Assembly: GCF_021213805.1 (NCBI RefSeq)
Contig: NZ_JAJQJI010000006.1
Location: 1-64,000, forward strand
Direction: 5' to 3'
Source: Mycobacterium sp. MYCO198283
GTDB lineage: Bacteria > Actinomycetota > Actinomycetes > Mycobacteriales > Mycobacteriaceae
DNA: 64,000 nucleotides
Under the pieces are notes generated by a model. The model saw only the letters and a program-made list of their open reading frames with translations, was not told where the DNA came from and searched no databases. Below, piece after piece: positions 60,540-64,000 of this stretch. How positions within the stretch are numbered: position 1 is the stretch's first letter; each line of letters opens with the position of its first letter. The position numbers and the translations under genes are program-made.

Positions 60540-63059
60540 TCAGCCGGCCGATCGGCCGGACCGCGCGGGCACGGTGGAGCCGCGATCTTCGCTGGTCAGC
60601 GGCGGCGCGGGCCGGTGTCGGCGCCACCAACGGCGAATCATCGTCACGAGATAGGTCACCGAGACACCGACGACCAGCGACGTGAGCACCCCGGGAAGTG
60701 GGTGGCCGTCGAACAGCGCATACACCTGGAAGTGCGTGAGGTAGGTGTACAGCGATGCCTCGGCCAGCGCGCCGGCGACCACCGCGACACCCGCCGGGCA
60801 CCGGATCGCCGGAACCCAGATCAGCAGCAGCAGCCCGGCACCGACGATGACCGCCCGCTGCAGCTCGTCGAAGTAGCCGACGAGGCAGGTCAGCAGGACG
60901 GCGCTAACCAGCACGCGCTGCCAGTGGCTGGTCGCCTTGGATGCGGCCCAGCCGACGGCGAAGAACCAGCCCGCCAGCATCGTGAACCAGGCGCCGTACC
61001 CCAGGTGCAGCCCGAGGACGTCGTAACGCAGCGCGACCGCGACCGCCAGCGCGACGAGCGCGAACCCGAACGGGCGCCGCCGCTCCCAGCGGTCGGCGAC
61101 GGGCATCCACAGCACGGCGGCCAGCAGCAGCAGTGTCCAGACGAGCACTTCGACGAACCACAGCCGGCCCGCCGTCATGCTGTCGTGCGGGCCGAGGAAC
61201 TTGTTGGCCAGCAGCAGGTTCGACAGCTGGTAGTCGTCGGTGACGACGAGCGCGACGGCCACCCAGGCCACCGCGGGCCCGGCGATCCAGCCGATCGTGG
61301 CCCGCAGGTGGCGCAGCCGACTGCGCCGCGGCAGCGGGGTCAGGCAGAACCGGCCGAAGTTGTAGCCCGCCACGCCGAGCAGGATGTGGGCGCCGCCCCA
61401 GACCTCGGCCAGCTCCGCATGCGAGACGACGATCAGCACGATGGCGGCCGCGCGGAGCACGACGCTGGTCTCGCAGCTCGTCCGGAACCGGGACCGGGGC
61501 CGGCGGTGACGCTGCAGGTCTGACACCGGCAGCCGCGGCCAATCGGTCGGAAGCGCACCGAGCAGCCGTTCGAGGCGGACCGACATCGCCACGTAGGACA
61601 GCGAATTGCCGCCTAGTGCCACGAACGTGCTCCCAGGCGTCACGACGGCGCGGGGTAGGTGCAGCACCTCGGCGAACAGCTCGGCGATGTCGTCGGACGG
61701 CGCCGCTGCTGCTGCGGGTGCCGCGGCGGCGAGCGCGGCGACGCGCGGGTAGTCGGGCTTTCCGGACGGCAGCCGCGGCAGGTCCGGCACCGGGGCCACC
61801 AGCACCGCCGCGGCCGGGACGCCGGCGACACGGGCGGCAGTCTCCCGGACGGCGCCGGTATCGCATTCCCCGGCCACCGCAACGCACAGCGCGTCGTCGG
61901 TTCCGGCGCACAGTGCGGGCATGCCGTGGGCGGCCAACGCGTTCTCGACCCGCTGCAGGTCGACGCGCAACCCGAAGAGCTTCGCGAACCGGTTGGCACG
62001 GCCGACGATCTCGTACAGCCCGTCGTCGCCGCGGCGGGCGATGTCACCGGTGCGCAGTTCGTCGACGAGCCGCCCCGACGCCAGATCGGCCGGGCCGTCG
62101 GCGTAGCCCATCATCACGTTCGGCCCGGCGTAGACCAGCTCGCCGGTGTCGGCCGGCCAGTCGGGCAGCGGGGCTAGGCGGAAGCGGCCGCCGGGGATGG
62201 GCCGGCCGATCGCCTGCGGCCGGCGGCGGGCGAGTTCGGGCGGCAGGTAGGCCATCCGCGCCGTCGCCTCGGTGGCGCCGTACATCACCACCAACTGCCA
62301 GCCGTGCCGCTCACCGACCTCGGCCCACCGCTGCACCCGGTCGGCGGGCAGTCGGCCGCCGGCCTGCGTGAGGTAGCGCAGCCGCGGGGTCGCCGACCCG
62401 TCGAAGCCGATGCGCTCCAGCAGTTCGAAGGTGTAGGGGACACCGGGGAAGGTGGTGCCGCCGGCGGCGGTGAACACCTGCCAGAAGTCGTCGTCGACGA
62501 CGGAGAGCTCGGTGAGGATCAGGCCCCCGCCCCGCAGCAGATGGCTGTGCACCACCGACAGCCCGTAGCAGTAGGACATCGGCAGCGTCGTCGCCGCGCG
62601 GTCGGACGCCCGGATGTCGAGGTACTCGGCGATGGCGGCGGCGTTGGCGATCAGGTTCTGCCGCGACAGCCGCACCATCTTCGCCGAGCCGGTGCTGCCC
62701 GACGTGCTCAGCAGCAGGCGCAGGTCGGGATGCGGCCGGTGCGCGCTGTGGCGGCGCCGCAGCTCGAAGCGGCCGGCCACGACGACCGCGTCGGGATCGT
62801 AGGTGGCGACGACGGCGGCGTGGTCGCCGTCGGCGGGGACCGGCATGACCACGTGACCGCCGTCCAGCGCCGCGAGGTAGGCCGTCAGCGTCGCGATGTC
62901 GTTGCGGCCCGGCAGCATCACCAGCCGCCGTTCGCCGCCGATGGTGTCCGCCGCGGTGGCGACCCGGTCGGCCAGGTCGCGGTAGCTCAGGATGGCGTCG
63001 GCGGTGAACACCGCCGGGGCCGCCGCGAAGCGGTGCAGGTGATCGATCACCTCACCCAT
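60540..63059 (-). CDS. Adenylation domain - phosphopantetheine carrier - membrane acyltransferase-3 fusion protein
   Basis: An 839-residue three-part protein. The adenylation domain (1 to about 450) has STSGSTGSAKM (118-128), MYGATEAT, LRTGDIARRGD and the catalytic Lys K434 in LPSGKPDY. A carrier domain follows, with the phosphopantetheine serine S486 in LGGNSLS. From about 525 to 815 there are about ten membrane helices. The first carries R536 and H547 (R-x10-H, as in LRAAAIVLIVVSH), the hallmark of acyltransferase-3 proteins that modify extracytoplasmic sugars and lipids. The chain therefore looks able to activate an acid, hold it as a thioester and hand it to a membrane acyltransferase. 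ATG 63059 lies 4 bases after the upstream ABC ATPase stop. The acid and acceptor are unknown. Confidence 0.88.
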   Translation of the reverse strand: MGEVIDHLHRFAAAPAVFTADAILSYRDLADRVATAADTIGGERRLVMLPGRNDIATLTAYLAALDGGHVVMPVPADGDHAAVVATYDPDAVVVAGRFELRRRHSAHRPHPDLRLLLSTSGSTGSAKMVRLSRQNLIANAAAIAEYLDIRASDRAATTLPMSYCYGLSVVHSHLLRGGGLILTELSVVDDDFWQVFTAAGGTTFPGVPYTFELLERIGFDGSATPRLRYLTQAGGRLPADRVQRWAEVGERHGWQLVVMYGATEATARMAYLPPELARRRPQAIGRPIPGGRFRLAPLPDWPADTGELVYAGPNVMMGYADGPADLASGRLVDELRTGDIARRGDDGLYEIVGRANRFAKLFGLRVDLQRVENALAAHGMPALCAGTDDALCVAVAGECDTGAVRETAARVAGVPAAAVLVAPVPDLPRLPSGKPDYPRVAALAAAAPAAAAAPSDDIAELFAEVLHLPRAVVTPGSTFVALGGNSLSYVAMSVRLERLLGALPTDWPRLPVSDLQRHRRPRSRFRTSCETSVVLRAAAIVLIVVSHAELAEVWGGAHILLGVAGYNFGRFCLTPLPRRSRLRHLRATIGWIAGPAVAWVAVALVVTDDYQLSNLLLANKFLGPHDSMTAGRLWFVEVLVWTLLLLAAVLWMPVADRWERRRPFGFALVALAVAVALRYDVLGLHLGYGAWFTMLAGWFFAVGWAASKATSHWQRVLVSAVLLTCLVGYFDELQRAVIVGAGLLLLIWVPAIRCPAGVAVVAGALAEASLYTYLTHFQVYALFDGHPLPGVLTSLVVGVSVTYLVTMIRRWWRRHRPAPPLTSEDRGSTVPARSGRSAG

Positions 63060-63063
63060 CGCG

Positions 63064-64000
63064 TCACCCCATCCCGGCGGCCGAGGCCTCGTCGGAGACG
63101 ACGACCCCGCTGCCGCGCACCTCGATCCGGACCTTCGCGTCGACCGGCGGGGCGTCGATGCTGGCCTGCCGGATGGTGACGGGCGATTCCCCGCCGTGGG
63201 GGGTGACGGTGAGTAGCACGTCGGAGCCCAGGAACTCGGCGGCGACGACGGTGCCCGTGCCGGCCTCGCGGTCGGTGTCGGCGACCTCGATGGCGGTGAG
63301 CTGCTCGGGGCGCAGCAGCACCGTGGCCGCACCGCGGTGCCCCCCGGGGACGGGGATGCGACCGAGCACGGTGTCGGCCACGCCGCCGCCGACCTGACCG
63401 GCGAGGAAGACGCATTCGCCCAGGAATTCGGCGGTGCGGCGGTCGGCGGGTTCGCGATACACCTGCTGCGGGGTGCCGACCTGCACGAACGCGCCGTCGC
63501 GCATCACGGCCACCTGGTCGGCGATGGCGAACGCCTCCTCCTGATCGTGGGTGACCAGCAGCGCGGTGACGCCGGCTTCGGCGAGCGTGCGGGCGACGGT
63601 CTTGCGGGTGGCGGCCCGCAGCCCGGTGTCCAGTGCGCTGAACGGCTCATCGAGCAACATCAGCTTCGGCTGGCGCGCCAGCGCTCGGGCGAGCGCAACC
63701 CGCTGCTGTTGGCCGCCGGAGAGCTCGTGCGGGCGCCGCGCGGCGAAGGACGCGTCGAGCGACACCATGTCGAGCAGTTCGGCCACCCGGGCCCCGGTGG
63801 CCGCGCCGCCGCCCCGCAGGCCGTAGGCGATGTTCTGCCCGGCCGTCAGGTGCGGGAAGAGAGCGCCGTCCTGCGCGACGTAGCCGACCCCGCGGCGGTG
63901 CGGCGCGACGGCCGAACGCGGCCCGGCCACCTCGCGACCGGCGATGCGCACGGTGCCGGCGTCGGGCTTCTCGAACCCCGCGACGACCCGCAGCAGGGTG
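63064..64000 (-). CDS. ABC transporter ATP-binding protein (FbpC/PotA-like), 5' end outside window
   Basis: At least 312 residues are visible; the reading frame continues past base 64000, so the start and Walker A are not seen. Present are the Q-loop YVAQDGALFPHLTAGQNIAYGL, signature LSGGQQQRVALARALA, Walker B LMLLDEPFSALD and switch VTHDQEEAFAIAD. A C-terminal TOBE-like region (VLLRPEQLTAIEV, VVAAEFLGSDVLLTV) is typical of importers for ferric iron, sulfate/molybdate or polyamines. The stop is 4 bases before the fusion acyltransferase start. Its permease and binding protein should lie further right. Confidence 0.9.
   Translation of the reverse strand, partial: TLLRVVAGFEKPDAGTVRIAGREVAGPRSAVAPHRRGVGYVAQDGALFPHLTAGQNIAYGLRGGGAATGARVAELLDMVSLDASFAARRPHELSGGQQQRVALARALARQPKLMLLDEPFSALDTGLRAATRKTVARTLAEAGVTALLVTHDQEEAFAIADQVAVMRDGAFVQVGTPQQVYREPADRRTAEFLGECVFLAGQVGGGVADTVLGRIPVPGGHRGAATVLLRPEQLTAIEVADTDREAGTGTVVAAEFLGSDVLLTVTPHGGESPVTIRQASIDAPPVDAKVRIEVRGSGVVVSDEASAAGMG

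Overview
The window is high-GC actinobacterial DNA, almost certainly from a rapidly growing mycobacterium (Mycolicibacterium-like). It opens with the 3' end of a 5S rRNA gene and a strong terminator. Shortly after comes the block known from M. tuberculosis as Rv1691 to Rv1701 and Rv1708 to Rv1713. In M. tuberculosis tyrS (Rv1689) lies just upstream of that block, and rapid growers carry a second rRNA operon (rrnB) downstream of tyrS. The 5S gene is therefore best read as the end of rrnB. Genes are tightly packed, with many 1-11 bp overlaps, GTG/TTG starts and no gene-free stretch above about 250 bp. I saw no insertion sequence, prophage or CRISPR array.

Region 1 (1-20000) is conserved housekeeping. 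A GT-C-like membrane protein sits between rrnB and a long rightward run: TPR protein, glycerol-3-phosphate phosphatase, a small protein, tlyA, nadK, recN, steA, mctB/steB, pyrG, Nudix hydrolase and xerD. An eRF1-like (Rv2629-type) protein follows. Then comes a segregation and ribosome run: ParA-family ATPase, scpA, scpB, pseudouridine synthase, cmk, der and a TSUP transporter. The ParA gene is preceded by a promoter with an internal dyad and an apparent leaderless 16-codon reading frame overlapping its start.

Region 2 (20000-36800) is accessory metabolism: acyl-CoA thioesterase with an iron-sulfur photolyase, a tRNA-Pro(GGG), three aldo/keto reductases (one a predicted Tat-exported lipoprotein), an APC permease, an Rv1592c-like lipase, monomeric isocitrate dehydrogenase, an acyl-CoA dehydrogenase behind a palindromic promoter, two hotdog thioesterases, an alcohol dehydrogenase and a small NlpC/P60 protein.

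Region 3 (36800-50000) holds a complete osmoprotectant ABC importer, a carboxylic acid reductase behind a perfect GTTAGT-TTC-ACTAAC palindrome, and a leftward molybdenum hydroxylase operon (large subunit, CoxG-like, FAD subunit, iron-sulfur subunit) with an XdhC maturation gene upstream. The large subunit carries AYRGPW at the position that identifies CO dehydrogenases, so its substrate is unknown.

Region 4 (50000-64000) is lipid and envelope related: a hexapeptide transferase, a TetR regulator divergent from an acyl-CoA dehydrogenase, DUF427, a DMT transporter, a FadD ligase, a CsbD-like stress protein, an MHS transporter, a PlsC-type acyltransferase, an SRPBCC protein, DUF3253 and DUF4383 proteins. 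At the right edge is the most striking gene, an 839-residue fusion of an adenylation domain, a phosphopantetheine carrier and a membrane acyltransferase-3-like domain. It starts 4 bp after an ABC transporter ATPase that runs off the window. The fusion looks like a one-chain activation, carrier and membrane-transfer acylation machine.
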